64,000 bases of DNA from Boletus sp. NGJ (GCA_019096195.1 JAGTXK010000219.1:1302001-1366000), one strand, 5' to 3'; shown: positions 41,575 through 53,689, counted from the stretch's first letter. The notes: generated by a model not told the origin, from the sequence alone. Made by a program: numbers and translations.

Positions 41575-43147
41575 CAGTGACTTCCAAAATTGAGTCAATG
41601 TTTTGAGATTTTGGAGTATTAGCTATATGACTCAGGAACATGAACAAATAGAGCCAAAGTATAAGTGGGTATCTAAATGTGCCTTCCCCTGGCTATCTGT
41701 CAAAAACTATTTATGTAAGTTGAGTATGTATCCATGGAGATATCATCAATTTAATTCAATATGTCATTGACTCAATTGTGTAACTACCTGTTAGATCTAT
41801 CAAAGGTGGACAGCTGTCATATGTAACCCTTGATGGAAGTATGATAGATGGTTACCATAGTTACTATATCTTAGTAATCACTTCAACTGACACTATTTAA
41901 AGGCTAGTTTAATCTCTTATGCCTTTCAAATTCACTATGCATTCTACTCCCTCTTCTCAAAAAAAAAAAACATCCTTTCTCTGGCCTATAATGGTCATTC
42001 TACTTGTCATATTGCCTCCAAACTAGGTGTCAGCCAGTCTACTGTCTCCAGGATACTCAGGGATCTTCTTCCCAATAGATCTATACCTCTTTCTGGCTGT
42101 TTCTCCAAGCTTTCAGCCACTTCTCAGCATGCTATCATCACTCAAATCACCACAGGCAGAGCTGCCAATGCAATTCCATCATTCCAGGTCCAGCCTCCTC
42201 ACAAACAGTGAGAAGAGTCCTCAAAAAACATTTACTCAAGGCTGTAACAAAGAAGAAAAAGCCACTTCTTGCTGCAAGAAATAAGAAGAAGTGTTTAGCC
42301 TTTGCTCTAAAGTATCAGAAATGGACTATTGAGGACTGAAAGAGGGTTATTTGGTCAGATGAAATCAAAATAAACAGGATAGGGTCAGATGGAAAGGAAT
42401 GGGTATGAGGGCCTTATTAATAGAGAGGTTCAGAAAACAGTGAAATTTGGAGGAGGAAATATCATGGTATGGGTTGGGAAGGTGTTGGGCACCTTGCAGA
42501 GGTTGAGGGGAGGATGGATGCCAATCAATATATGGACATTTTGAAGGACAACCTGCTTCCCAGCTTAGAGGAATCTGGAATTTCTCTAGAGGATGTGATT
42601 TTCCAACAGGATAATGACCCCACATATACCTTCAAAACAGTCAAAACATGGATAGAGGACAATGATATCAATCTCCTGGATTGGCCTACACAATCTCCAG
42701 ATCTTAATCCTATTGAACACCTTTGACATCACATCAAAAAGGAGCTTGCCAAGTATTCAATGCCAAAGGAGTATGGGAGATTTGGGATAGAGTGGCAGAA
42801 GTATGGAATAACATACTGTAGATCCAGAGGTGTGCCAGAATTTGATTGAAAGCATGCCTAGGAGGATCCAAGCAGTGATCAAGGCCAAAGGAGGTCATAC
42901 AAAGTACTAGAATTGGCTGATTCTATAGATTTAATATATGGTTACAAAATTGAGTCCACTTGCCAATCTGAATTGACTATATCTCTATAGATACTTATTC
43001 AAATTACATAAGCCTTTTTTGACAGATAGCCAGGAGCAGGCATATTTAGGCACCCACTTACACTTTGGCTCTATTTGTCCATATTCCTGAGTTATATAGC
43101 TAATACTCCAAAATCTCAAAACATTGACTGAATTTTAGAAGTTACTA
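41575..43147 (+). mobile_element. Tc1/mariner element 2, decayed
   Basis: It is about 1573 bp, with TA at 41573-41574 and at 43148-43149. The ends are CAGTGACTTCCAAAATTGAG and its decayed mirror ...ATTTTAGAAGTTACT. The arms are about 200 bp inverted repeats (both contain TTTTGAGATTTTGGAGTATT). As in element 1, each arm has an inner, oppositely oriented copy of the end motif (CATTGACTCAATT near 41765; AAAATTGAGTCCA near 42947). The transposase is a pseudogene. It is inserted next to hAT relic 2. Confidence 0.88.
41921..42910 (+). pseudogene. Tc1/mariner element 2 transposase, pseudogene
   Basis: The start resembles element 1: MHSTPSSQ at about 41938, with a run of A that lengthens a lysine stretch, then HIASKLGVSQSTVSRILRDL as first helix-turn-helix. 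Later blocks are KPLLAARNKKKCLAFALK, an SDEIKINRIGSDGK block (the DET triad position reads DEI), VEGRMDANQYMDILKDNLLP, FQQDNDPTYTFKT and SPDLNPIEHL. Stops occur, for example TGA in place of the Trp after ED (about 42337) and TGA after IEHL (42724). Frame changes occur in the middle and at the C-terminus. It is clearly inactive. Confidence 0.88.
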
Positions 43148-43560
43148 TAGCTATAACCAGCTTTAGCAGCATTTTAATCAAGGCAGGGGTCATGTGATTA
43201 TGCTGTGCAAGTGTGGGAAAAATTGAACTAGCTATATGCTTGAAAATGTAAGTAATGGTTATAATTGCCATCCAAACACAGCATTGACCATAAAAGTAGA
43301 AATGTTCACATGTACTCACTTCATATTCCTGATTTAGCTAGCACAAAAGTAGTTATACTAAGTCAATGTGAATCAGAGTGAGTTATTGTGAGTCAGCACA
43401 GCCTTATGAGTTATAATAAGTCATCTTAACTCAATATGAGTCATGCATGACTATTCAAATTGGGCATGCAGACGACCACTATTTATATGGTCCAAACATA
43501 TGACATAGATGTAGCAGAGAGGAATGGTGATGCAATCATTATAAGGCTTACACCCTTCCA
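43148..43560. other. Unassigned AT-rich stretch with degenerate GAGTCA-like repeats
   Basis: There is no coding potential. Between about 43365 and 43455 a roughly 10 bp motif of the type TGAGTYATW recurs seven or eight times on both strands, including the palindromic ATGAGTCATGCATGACT. Origin unknown; it could be the subterminal part of a DNA element. Confidence 0.45.
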
Positions 43561-46500
43561 CTCTATGAAGATTTCTTTGTCATCTCCCAACAATCTAATG
43601 CCTTGCAATCTTCAAGCATCTTGTGTGGGAGCCACTTGTTGTCTTCAGGGCCATTATCAATCCAATGCATAAGGTAGCACTTTTTTGGACCCACAACTTT
43701 TTCATCAATGATCTAATCAATGAAAATTTCTTCTTTGCCATCTTTGGTCATCACTGGGCCTAGTCTTGAATGTTTGTGTGAAGGGAAGAGCTTGGCATTA
43801 TTCAGCATCCATTGGTTGAGTTGACTGACATGGAATGTCTGGAATATGTTGGGTGAGTTTGAAAGGTCGAGGGTATAACTTGACATCACCTGGTGGGCAT
43901 CAATGATTGTGTAGGGACCATTGTACCACAGCATGAATTTGGCGACACATTTGCTGCCCTTCTGCATATAGTCTCATCAACAGTTTTATGTCAACAGCAA
44001 AACACAATCACCAATCTGTAAAGAGGGTTTGGGTGAGTGATATTTGTTAGCAGCAATAACTTGGGAAGCCTTATCAGTGAGTAGTGTGTTGTGTACCTCC
44101 CAAATATTTTCTTGTAATCATGAGATGAGTGTAGCTGTGTCCAAGGTTTCAGCATCATCATCTTTATCTATGATGAGGGGGGGTAATATTCTAGGGGTGC
44201 ATCCAATGTGGAGCTAGAATGGCAAGTAACCTGTGCTTGTATTAATTGAGCTCATGATGTTAAAGTGTCTTTGAGGCAGGACATTCACCCATCCTCATTG
44301 ATTTTGATTGACAAAGAAATGGATACATTGTGTGACAGTTTTATTTGTCTGTTCAGTTAGTTTATTCACTGCATGCCAAAATTTAGAAACAAAGAGCTAA
44401 TCATAGTTAGAGATGATCTCTAAGGATAGGCCATTCTCACAATACCAGTTGTCAAAAAAAAGAACAGCTAAGTTACAAATAAAGATGGTGTCCTTGCAAG
44501 ATATTATCAGAAAGTCAGCATTCAGGCAGTCAGTGATAGTGACAATGGTGTTGAAACCTTTGTCAGTAGGAAGAGGTTCAATGAAATCAATGGCCATAGA
44601 ATCTCCACAGTTATTAGACACTAGAAGGGAATGTGGTGGTTCAGTGAATGAGCTTGTTGGTATTTTGTTATGCATACACTTGATACATGAGGAAATGTAT
44701 GATTCAATGAGATCATAATGCATGTTTAGCCAGTAGAATGACTGGTGTATTAAAGCATAAGTCTTTTTACCACCAAAATGTCTAAGTACATCATGTGTGA
44801 GTCAGAAAAGGTATTTCTGAAGAGACTTTAAACACAGCATGATGAGCTAGTTAGACAAGTACAGTAGTTTGTCATGTTCACACAGATTAGGGAAGGATCC
44901 AAGCAGTGAGAATAGGCATCTACAATAAGGGTCATCAGTATAGCCTTGCAGAATATCATGAACAAGTTCACAATCAACAGAAATTCTCAGTGTATTGTTT
45001 CTAGGTTGTTTTCCACAAGGTAATTCCAATTCATGTATGGATAGTGGCTACAACATTGACTTCACAAATAGATTCACATGATTCATCCACAATCATCTTC
45101 AGTCTTGGAAGGACACGATCAAGTTCTTTGACAACCACTTTCTTCATTGACCAGATTTCCAGTAGGTTAACAATTGGCAATTTCAGAGGAGAAGGCAGTG
45201 GTTCTGGATGAAAAATATCATAATTGAGATCTTTAACAAGGCATGTACATAGCTCATGGTCTATGGTTATCTTGTTATGAAAAAGAAAAGGAGCTCCAAG
45301 TAGAATCAGAGTGTATAGGTCATTGGTGATAATGGCATGAACAGTTTTAGAATGAAAGCAAGAATCTATGGAACAACAAGAAAGGTGCATGTAACTAGCT
45401 AGCAAAAACTATTTTTTTCCTCCCTCTGAAATAGTCATGGTGACAGGCACCAGCTTGTGGAGTTTCCTCCTATGAAGTCTGAGTTTGAACATCAAGTCCT
45501 CATTAATCAGAACTATAGATTACCCATGGTCAATGAGTGCATCAATGGATATGGGGGAAGTGACAGTAGGCCCATTGGCAAGACATGGCTGATGGAAATA
45601 AGGAACAATTAATGGGGTTATGCACTTAGATTTAGAATTTGTACCATCATCCAACACTGCTGATGGCATGACAACACCAATTGCTTGCTCAACCTCAATA
45701 GCCACCACAGTCCTATTATTGCCTGACTTGCTGTCCTTAGTTTTGGCAGTGGCAGCATTGCTGGCTGTTGAGGTCTTGTATGTGGTGGTGTTGGGGAATC
45801 CAGTTGGGCAGTTCCTCAAGCAGTGTTCAGGGGGTACAAAGAACTCATAACATTTGAAGCAACCCTCATTGTTCATAAGAAGCTGACATTCCTCTGCCAT
45901 GAGAGGTGGAAGTCAGACAAATTTTCCACCTGCCACATTTTTGAAGATGGTGCCAGTTGCCACTTTGGTCTGATTGCTGGAGACAGATGCACTAGTTTGT
46001 GGTAGAGAGTGTGCATCCAATAGTGCTGCTTCAATGGCTAGCTTCTGATGTTTGGCATCATGTTTATGCTCTTTGTTGAGGATACTGAGGTTTTCAAGCC
46101 ATTTGCGAAGGTTGTCCTCCTCAGCATGATGTGAGATGTGATAATTTCACAGTAGATCAGTACACATGTGGGCCTTGAGGTAGAATTTCAAGGCCTTGTT
46201 GTCAAGGTGTGAGGTTATTCCCCACAACATTATGTTCTGGCTTTGAACATCTACTAACCATTCACAAAAAGGTTAAACACCTTGCATGGAGCTGAGCATT
46301 TTCTAGTGTAATGTGGCATCCCAATCAGATGGCAGCCACACCTTGCAGATCTCCTTGATGAACTCATTAAAGGAAAGTGCATTGAGGCAATCTGCATCAT
46401 TGATATACCAATCTTGGATATAGGGATCTTGGAGGTTCCAAGCAATGTTGATGACTTGTTGATCTGGCATGATTAACTTCAATCAGAAGTATTGTCTGCA

Positions 46501-46960
46501 GCCCATTTCCCAGCTGTGTAGTGCCTCTGGTAATGGATTGCCAATAGTAATGATGGGGGCCTTGTGTGCAGCAGATTGTTTGAATCATCCTTTATCAGTC
46601 ATTCTGGTCAAATGATGGTTGATAATAATGCTAGATGTTGAACTATTGCTATCAGTGAAAGAAGGGTCTCTGAGACTGGATTATTGCAGCTGTGAGGGCA
46701 TGTTTTGCCATGTGTTGACAACAGATGGATACTTTTCCCCTAGGAGCACTAAAGGAATAAGGCAAGTGGATAAATTAGGAACCAGCATTGCCTCATGTAG
46801 AATAGCATAAAAGGAGGCAAGATTTGCCTGCAAGAATCCATCCATCTCTCTCTGAAGAATAGATTACTTGAAAACCTGGTCAGAGTGTAAGAGGCTCCTC
46901 TGACAAATAGGTAATCATAAGTAGTAATAGTACTAGGGCAGAAAAATATTACCATATTAG
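43560..46960 (-). mobile_element. Old Ty3/Gypsy retrotransposon G, broken
   Basis: These are minus-strand remains with, in element order, gag (about 45990-46700), a Cys/His knuckle region with CFKCYEFF...HCLRNC (about 45780-45860), an aspartic protease region (DALIDHG near 45525; a VHAIITNDLYTLILLGAPFL block near 45310), integrase (about 43700-45030, with IDFIEPLPTDKGFNTIV and YTLDLSNSPNIFQTFHVSQL) and a chromodomain (about 43570-43680, GPEDNKWLPHKMLEDC). I did not recognise a reverse transcriptase part. No LTRs were found. It is heavily decayed, among the oldest LTR fossils in the window. Confidence 0.8.
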
Positions 46961-47083
46961 AAAATGGAACACAACCATTAAGCAGAAAGGCTCCCCTTGA
47001 TTACATCAGCTTAGATACTAGGTATCCACTTAGTAGAAAGGCAACTATAACTTATAAAAATATAGTCCAAGAATATCTAGTAT

Positions 47084-47655
47084 TGTCATATCCCGTGTAA
47101 TTTGACAAGTCCAACTCCGGCACTCTCTGTCCATAACTCCGGCGTGTTCTCCCTCGGAGTATGTCCTCATACCCTCAGACTTGTAACACCCTCATTATAG
47201 TATTCATACTTCTCCTTTCGTACATAATCTATGCTTCTTCATCCGTCCTAGTCCCGCCTTATAGCTGTCTCCAACCCAGTGTCTGTCTCGCTTAGGAGCA
47301 CTGCTCCGGCGAGGTCCCATCTCTGTCCCGTTACTCATTATACCTTACGAACTCCATTACTAATACCTTCGTTCTGATCATATATAAACTCTCTGTACTA
47401 CTCCTGTAAAGTCAGTTCAATACTCAACTCTGAACACTCCTCCTGTCTCCCATCCAAGTCTCAACGACTCACTCTGACCCTCTGCTTGACTTGACGTTTG
47501 ACTACATCAAGTCCAAACCTCTGATCCTCCTATGTCTTTGAAATCTGGGACATTGGACTCAAGCAAGGGTGCACCACATAAGGTGAAGCCAAGTCCTGAT
47601 ACCCTCAAGTAACTCCAGTCCTTCAGAGTTTCATTGGAGTTGTCCGTTCTTAACA
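47084..47655. repeat. Solo LTR, unassigned family, 572 bp
   Basis: It begins TGTCATATCC, ends GTTCTTAACA, and is flanked on both sides by AGTAT. It is clearly richer in C and CG than its surroundings and carries CATATATAAAC near 47379, a plausible LTR TATA box if read on the plus strand. No internal element of this family is in the window, so family and strand stay open. The ends are inferred from the matching duplication and are less certain than for the other solo LTRs. Confidence 0.65.
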
Positions 47656-47829
47656 AGTATCTAGCAAGTGATCTTGCACACATTATGTGCTCCACTACTC
47701 CAATAAAATTAGGTTGAGACAATCCACCTATGTATTACCAACATCATTACATATTAGTAATAATGGTGACATCTGAACTCTGTACATATGTTATCACATT
47801 CATTACTGACATCCCCTTTTTTGAGCTCC

Positions 47830-49471
47830 TTGAGCATGAGCACAATAAATCACTCATATGCCTTGAGCTTGCTCATACTTGGTAGAGTTGTTATCTTGGT
47901 CTTTGAGGTTCATGTATAATGGTGCTTTAGATGCCAGTGCTCCAATTCACCATGAAACAAATAAATACTTTATTTTGGGTAGATGAGAAAGGCCTACTGG
48001 TTGTGTCAAGTAGTTGTCTATAGTACCTTGATTCTGAATTGTACAGTATCTGCATAATCCCCTAGTGCACAATACTTGTACATTTGCAAGTTCAGCTTCT
48101 TGCACTTGCATTTGGTTGATTTCTGGGAAACAGGAGCACTGCTCTTGCTTGTGAGTACTGCAACTTGTTGGCCACATGTAGCCATTTCTCAGAGGAATTC
48201 AAGTATAATAAAAGCTTTGTACTGTAGGTTGTATTCAAAAACCTATGTACCACTTGGCTAAGTGATTTTGTGGTCACATCAATGAAGTCAATGGTATCAG
48301 TGGTGTGTAGACATAGCTTCACATAAGCATGCCACATTGTGAGCTCAAAAAGAAGTTCTTGCACAATTGAGCCATGTGGATGGGGTAGGAGACCATTGAA
48401 AATAGGTATTGCACACTTAGAAACCATAAGTTTCATGTCATTTTGTTCAACTTGAGACTCACCTGTAACAGGTCTTCAAAATCTCTTGTAGCCAATTATT
48501 TCATAGATGATGCATTTGTAACAAATTTCTGGATCATTCAATGTCCAAACTTCGGAATAGCACAGTATCTAGGAATCAAGATAAGTTTGTAATGGCCTAG
48601 AACAAAAAACATACCTTTTGTTCATTTTCTGAATTGTTTCCCCCCCTTGTGTGATTAGTATCCATAGCAAATGTGTGAATATCTCCTTCCATATGCCATT
48701 CTTAAATTCATATAGCTGATTAATCACTAGAAGATCAAAAAAGTTAGTTCTGAAATCCAGGAGGTAATTAGAGAATGTATTCTTGGAATGTCAGTGTATT
48801 TGCAGAACATAGTGATGAAACAGACATATGATAGTAGGAACATATGACCCCTCATCAAGTAGAGCCTAAACTCACACCATCAATTCTAATCCCTTCTTGA
48901 AATGTTGTGGCCAGTGAACCATATCAATCTGGAGTTGACATTTATGGCACTTCATATCACAGTCCATACCCATCTTGCTGAGATCAGATTTCTCCACTAG
49001 ACAATGAGGGCATGGTGTTGTTCCAAGGAACTTTATACCAGATATCAATATCCTAATCAACTGTAATTTAGATAGACAGACATGATAATGAAATCAAGCA
49101 CTTCTCTGGGTAATCCACTAAATAGGAAAGAAAATGGAGGTACACCCACCAGGTAACTCTGTTAGCACATCAAATAACAATGCCATTATGATATGCATCC
49201 ATGAACTTGTCATGAAGTAGTAAATTTCATATCAACTGGAACAATTCCTGCTTGCAATCCATAAGAATGTCCTGCTGTGCAGATTTTCCATAGATCTCAT
49301 AGTAGATATCCTGGAAGTTGTCAGGAAGCTGATAATGAAATTAAGCATGAGTATAGAAAGGTGAGAGCAAATACATACCTTCAGAATATATGCCAGATGG
49401 TGACATGCAGCTGCTGAGGTGCACCATGTAAATACTTGGATTGGTTGCTGAATGAGAGATAAAAGAGTCAC
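47830..49471 (-). pseudogene. Intron-containing repeat-encoded gene relic (unassigned transposase-like family)
   Basis: The minus strand reads, with several stops, QQPIQVFTWCTSAAACHHLA, LPDNFQDIYYEIYGKSAQQ, KFLGTTPCPHCLVEKSDLSK, FEDLLQ, CAIPIFNGLLPHPHGSIVQE and LLFELTMWHAYVKLCLHTTD. I know this succession from large multi-copy hypothetical proteins of mushroom genomes that behave like transposon genes, but I cannot name the family with certainty. Three short introns with GT...AG borders separate the blocks: 49378-49329 (50 nt, GTATGT), 48614-48569 (46 nt, GTATGT) and 48462-48416 (47 nt, GTGAGT). A fourth is possible near 49101-49061. The N-terminus is cut off at 49471 by the LTR of Gypsy E. 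Confidence 0.68.
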
Positions 49472-50023
49472 TGTTATGACTGACTCAGGCAGAGGCAGTT
49501 GTTAACCTGAAAGGTGACACACACCAACTAGGTGGCATTGATGAAGGACAAGCAGGAGTGAAGGCTGCTGGGACACAGGTATGTAGGGTCTTCCTACGAA
49601 CATAGTTGAGCACTTCAATGAGGCTCACAAGAACAAGTAGCTGAGATGGCTACCAGAGAACAAGGTAAAGACAGAGCATCTAGTCAAGAGTAAGATGAGG
49701 ACTCACAGAGATCCTGGGGTACAATGTGAGTAGATTCAGAAAGGTTCTACTTAGTGGACATTGTATCTAAAGTCGGGTTTATATACGTACAGCATGAGAG
49801 TCTAGGAGTTATAATAGGAAAGGGATCAGGTAAAGTATAGAGACCAAAGAAGCTCCGTGAAGTGGGAAGATGGAAATGAAAGGAGCTTCACATGATGTTA
49901 GTACAGTAAGCAGCTCATAGGGTGAAGGAGAACTGGTAGGGTTAGTCATTAGAGGCCCAACTAGATAATGTGTAGTAGAGGAAGAAAAAGGAAAAAGAGT
50001 ACATTGGTGAACAGATTGTAACA
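49472..50023 (-). repeat. 3' LTR of Gypsy element E
   Basis: It is 552 bp with ends TGTTACAATC and GTCATAACA in element orientation, preceded on that strand by the G-rich ACTGGGGGTAA, a polypurine tract like those of A and B. It borders the intron-bearing gene relic directly at 49471. Confidence 0.85.
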
Positions 50024-50059
50024 TTACCCCCAGTGTATGGTTGAAGCACTGCTAAGACT

Positions 50060-51170
50060 CATTCAAGACATTGATAGTCCCACTAGGGAGATCTGGTGAT
50101 ATTCCTGATGGCTTTATCACTGTACATATCATCACCATAATTAATGGTGTCAGTGGGAGAGTTGGTGTGATGAGGTGGGACTCTTCTTGGGGTATGACAA
50201 GTGGAGTGAGGGGGAAGGACCTGATGAATTATTTGCAGGAAGTGGGAGAAGCGGCTAGAGGATAGGAATAACAAAGGTGGCGGCGGGGGGTTAGGACAAC
50301 GAGGAGGGCAATGATAGATGGCGTGACCCAGGGTTTGAACCTAGAGGAGTACAGCTGTCATAACCAGTCCAGCTGGCTTCTATGTATTGGATTAGATGTA
50401 GTTCATCAGGGTGAAGCAGGGCAGAGAAGGTGAACAGAGTGGATGAGGTGGATAATGGGGAAATGGTGGGGGGTGGCATGTAGTCTGCTATCTCCCTAAG
50501 GTACTGATCCAGATCATCAAGTGATTCCACTACACCGAGTTGGTGCATGGCAGTGACAAGGTTAGATTTCAGTTCTTCGTGGTTGGCACATAGATGGATT
50601 TGAGTGACTAAGAGGGTTGTGTTGAGGGAGGTCCTGTTAGCGACTACACCCAATTAGGCACACTATAGATACACTTTGTATAAGAAATAGAGTGGGGCAG
50701 AGTAGTCTAGGTGAGCCCCCAGCATAAGGGCCATCTGTGGGTTTTCCTGATTCCATGTGAGGTGGATAACGTCATTGAGGTCTGGGAAATTGTCATGGAG
50801 CCTATTGGCATATAGAGGGAGGTCTATGACAAGAATGGGTCTGGGGGTGGATGCTAATGATATTGGAGTTGGTACATAAGGAGGAGTAGGTGAGTTGTGG
50901 GGAGGAGATGCCATAGGAGTAGAAGGGCAAGTGTTGTCATTGACAACAGTAGGAGGATGCGGTTCCGGTAAAGGACATGAGACAGGAGGAGGTAAAGTAT
51001 ACAGAGAAGATACCAATGATATAGAGTCTGGAAAGAGTGGGTCATGAATGATGACTGATTCGAAGAAGTCATTGACAGAGAGGGAAATAGCAGTGTAGGG
51101 GGGGTTCATGTCAGAGTTGAGAGTGAGAGGGAGAGAGAGACTTTTAGGGAAATGCTTTAGAGTGATGTTT
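50060..51170 (-). pseudogene. Element E: post-pol region with proline-rich and helical frames
   Basis: Between chromodomain and LTR two frames of 120-148 codons are visible. The upstream one (about 50660-51110) is rich in Pro, Ser and Thr. The downstream one (about 50290-50650) has a charged, helix-prone stretch LVTAMHQLGVVESLDDLDQY followed by REIADYMPPP. They match no standard pol domain. A region of similar place and character exists in Gypsy F at 62060-63600, so it is likely a lineage-specific extra gene. Confidence 0.55.
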
Positions 51171-51173
51171 CTT

Positions 51174-51290
51174 ATAGTCTAGGAGGAGGGTCTGTGCATT
51201 TTTCAAGTCCCGTTCAGAGACCCAGGAATCTTCTTCTGCAGAGTATTCTTTCCATTGGATCAGGAAGGAGTGGTGAGACAGGGTTCCGGT
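51174..51290 (-). pseudogene. Element E: chromodomain
   Basis: The minus strand reads SHHSFLIQWKEYSAEEDSW followed by VSERDLKNAQTLL, a clear chromodomain core with the WKxY and SW positions. Confidence 0.82.
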
Positions 51291-51499
51291 GTCATAAGAC
51301 CTTATCTATTTCATATTCTTCTTCTCCAGCAATAAGATCCAGTAATGGGGTGGAGTGGTGGTTGCCATAAACAGCGTTCCTGTGACAGGGCGAGAGAAGG
51401 GATATGTGAAACACAGGATGGATCTTTCACGTTTTTGAAAGTCAGAGTTTATAGACTATTGGGGATAGAACATTGGTAATAGTGAAAGGTCCTTCCATT

Positions 51500-51830
51500 T
51501 TGGTGGAGAATTTCGGGTTGGCATCATGTCATTTAAGGTTCCTGGCTTCAAGCCAGACTTGATCTCCTTTCGTAAAAGATTTGAATGTTTTCCTTGAGTG
51601 GGAGATCATGATTTGGTGGGCAAGTTGGTGGGCGGCTAGGGCTTCATTCCTAGCTATGGAGAGGTGTTTAATGTAGTCTTCTACCACAGGGATAGCCATT
51701 TTGGGAATAATCATGGGTAGGAAGCGTGGTTTATATCCAAGGAGGAGGGAGAATGGCGATTGCCCAGTGACAGAGTGGGGTCGGTGATTATGCATGAATT
51801 CTGTGTGTGTGATCTTTTCAGACATTCGGA
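51500..51830 (-). pseudogene. Element E: integrase C-terminal half
   Basis: The readable blocks are THTEFMHNHRPHSVTGQSPF, LLGYKPRF and FTKGDQVWLEARNLK. They correspond to the end of the catalytic core and the GPY/F-like linker region of Gypsy integrase. Confidence 0.85.
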
Positions 51831-51847
51831 CACTCCCCACCCCTACA

Positions 51848-52870
51848 ATGTTTTCTGCCGACAATACGTCTGGGCACACCCAGATTACTGCTTCGTTGTC
51901 CACACTACCCTCACAACTTACTCCATGCACACTCACCGTCTCCGCACCATCACTCACCTCGCTGAACTCGCTGGACTATGACGAGATGACCACCATTCCC
52001 AACCCATACTCTTGCCCTGCCTCTGCGGCCCACGCACTGGGCAGCTTCAGGGACCTGGCCAACCGGGCGGCCACCCAGGGCCTTCCAACCCTCCAGCTGG
52101 CCCAACCAGCCCCACAACTCCCCGTCGCGACGCACTTACAGCAGGAGGTCGCCCAATACAACCTCCACCAATCAGTACTCCGGTACAACATCTGGTGCCA
52201 GGCATTCGCGGCAGATTCAGAAGCGGCTGGACCGCTGCCCCCAATCGAGGTTCCTCGTGTGGACCCCCCCCACTCTAGATGTCCCCATGATGGCCTCCCC
52301 GAGACAAACCATTCGGGTCAACATACCCTCACCCGCGAGAACACCCCGGGTCCTGCCCCACTACCCGCCACAGGCCCCTCCTCCCTCTCACCCGCTGCCA
52401 TCCCCGCCATCGCCCCACTCCCACTCGAATTCACCTGGGCTCCTGAGGCCCGCAGCGCGTGGTTTTCCCTCTACATCCCCAAAACTAGGGAAGAGCCTCG
52501 CAGCTAAGCCCGAGCACTATGATGGGAACAAAGAAAAATTCGTGCAATGGTGGCGCACGATGACTTTGTATCTCAGTGGCTTCGAAACCACTCCCACCGA
52601 CCGCCAAAAGATTTTAATCACCCTTTCATACATGCGCGGCGACAATGCGGCCGGTCGCTTCTCTGACCTCCTTACTGAAGGCGACGCTTACGCCGCAGTA
52701 AGCTTTGAGTTCTTCACAGACAAGTTGAAGAAAACATTCCAACCCGCCGGCCTCGTCAGGATAGTCGAACAGAAACTTTTTTCCCTCCAGCAGGAAAAGG
52801 AGACTGTTGAAGATTACTTTACTCGGTTATATCAACTGGCCATAGAGGCAAAATTCGCCATGTGAATCAA
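51848..52870 (+). pseudogene. Family A second copy: gag, capsid part
   Basis: The ATG at 51848 matches the gag start of the first A copy. A proline-rich N-terminal half is followed by KFVQWWRTMTLYLSGFETTP and FEFFTDKLKKTFQPAG, then QQEKETVEDYFTRLYQL. The last part is a capsid-domain helix pattern. The atypical Cys/His motif CRKCRKPWPCADH lies further on at about 53220-53260. Confidence 0.85.
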
Positions 52871-53689
52871 CGGTCGAACAATCGTAAACCAAATCCGCCA
52901 TCAAGCTCGAAACGACTTGGTGGAATATGTCGAAAGGTACAAGCCCGACCTTATCGACAGTACAGACATTCGCAAATGGGAAACCGCCCTCATACAGGCA
53001 GAGGAAGTACTCGGCGCCATCGCAGAACGCAAGAAAGCTTCTTCCATCTATGTGACGGGCCCTACCTATAACCCTCGATTCGTACCATGCCCCCGCTACG
53101 CACCACCTGCCGCACTGCCCCCCTCAACGCCCACAGCGCGTCCGCATCCTCAACAAACTGGGACGTTCCCCGGGCAAGGCGCTCCTATGGAGCTTGATAA
53201 GGCATACGCAGTCGGGCTGTGCAGAAAATGCAGAAAACCGTGGCCGTGTGCTGACCACCCCCCCGTCCCCGCCCACAGGCAAGAAGCATTACGGTAAATA
53301 GGCAAGAAGTTTTCCCAGAGATGTTTGTGACTATACAAGCAATGATGGACTCGGCAGAGGCTCCCAAAGAGGAGCCCGTAGTATATGCATCGAATGTACA
53401 AAAGGACTTGGATTTTCAAGCTGTACAGTAGATACCAGTCGTCCTACTATATCTATTAAGTCATTGTCAAAGAATCGATTCGCTGTTCTAGACATTGACG
53501 AGACTGAAATGAAAAACCGAGTGAACCTCCCCGGCATGCTGCCAATAAGAGATATAACCATCATGCCACAAAAGGTGAAGTTCGCGCCATCAGTGAAATG
53601 AGACGACGGACCAAACGATGCCGACACCATCCCACGCAAGCACCCGAAGGAGGTACGAAAGGAAGAGACGTCCTCTCGCTCCTGATTAA

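Larger units (their letters stand above)
49472..51830 (-). mobile_element. Ty3/Gypsy chromovirus E, 3' part only, broken
   Basis: From high to low coordinates the minus strand carries the integrase C-terminal half (51500-51830), a chromodomain (51174-51290), a post-pol region of about 1.1 kb with proline-rich frames, and a 3' LTR (49472-50023). Everything upstream of the middle of integrase is absent: at about 51830 the sequence changes to the gag of a family A copy on the opposite strand. It is broken. Confidence 0.85.

Noticed and set aside
43560-46960. Treating the frames of element G as host zinc-finger or protease genes
   Set aside because: Order of knuckle, protease, integrase and chromodomain on one strand is that of a Gypsy element.
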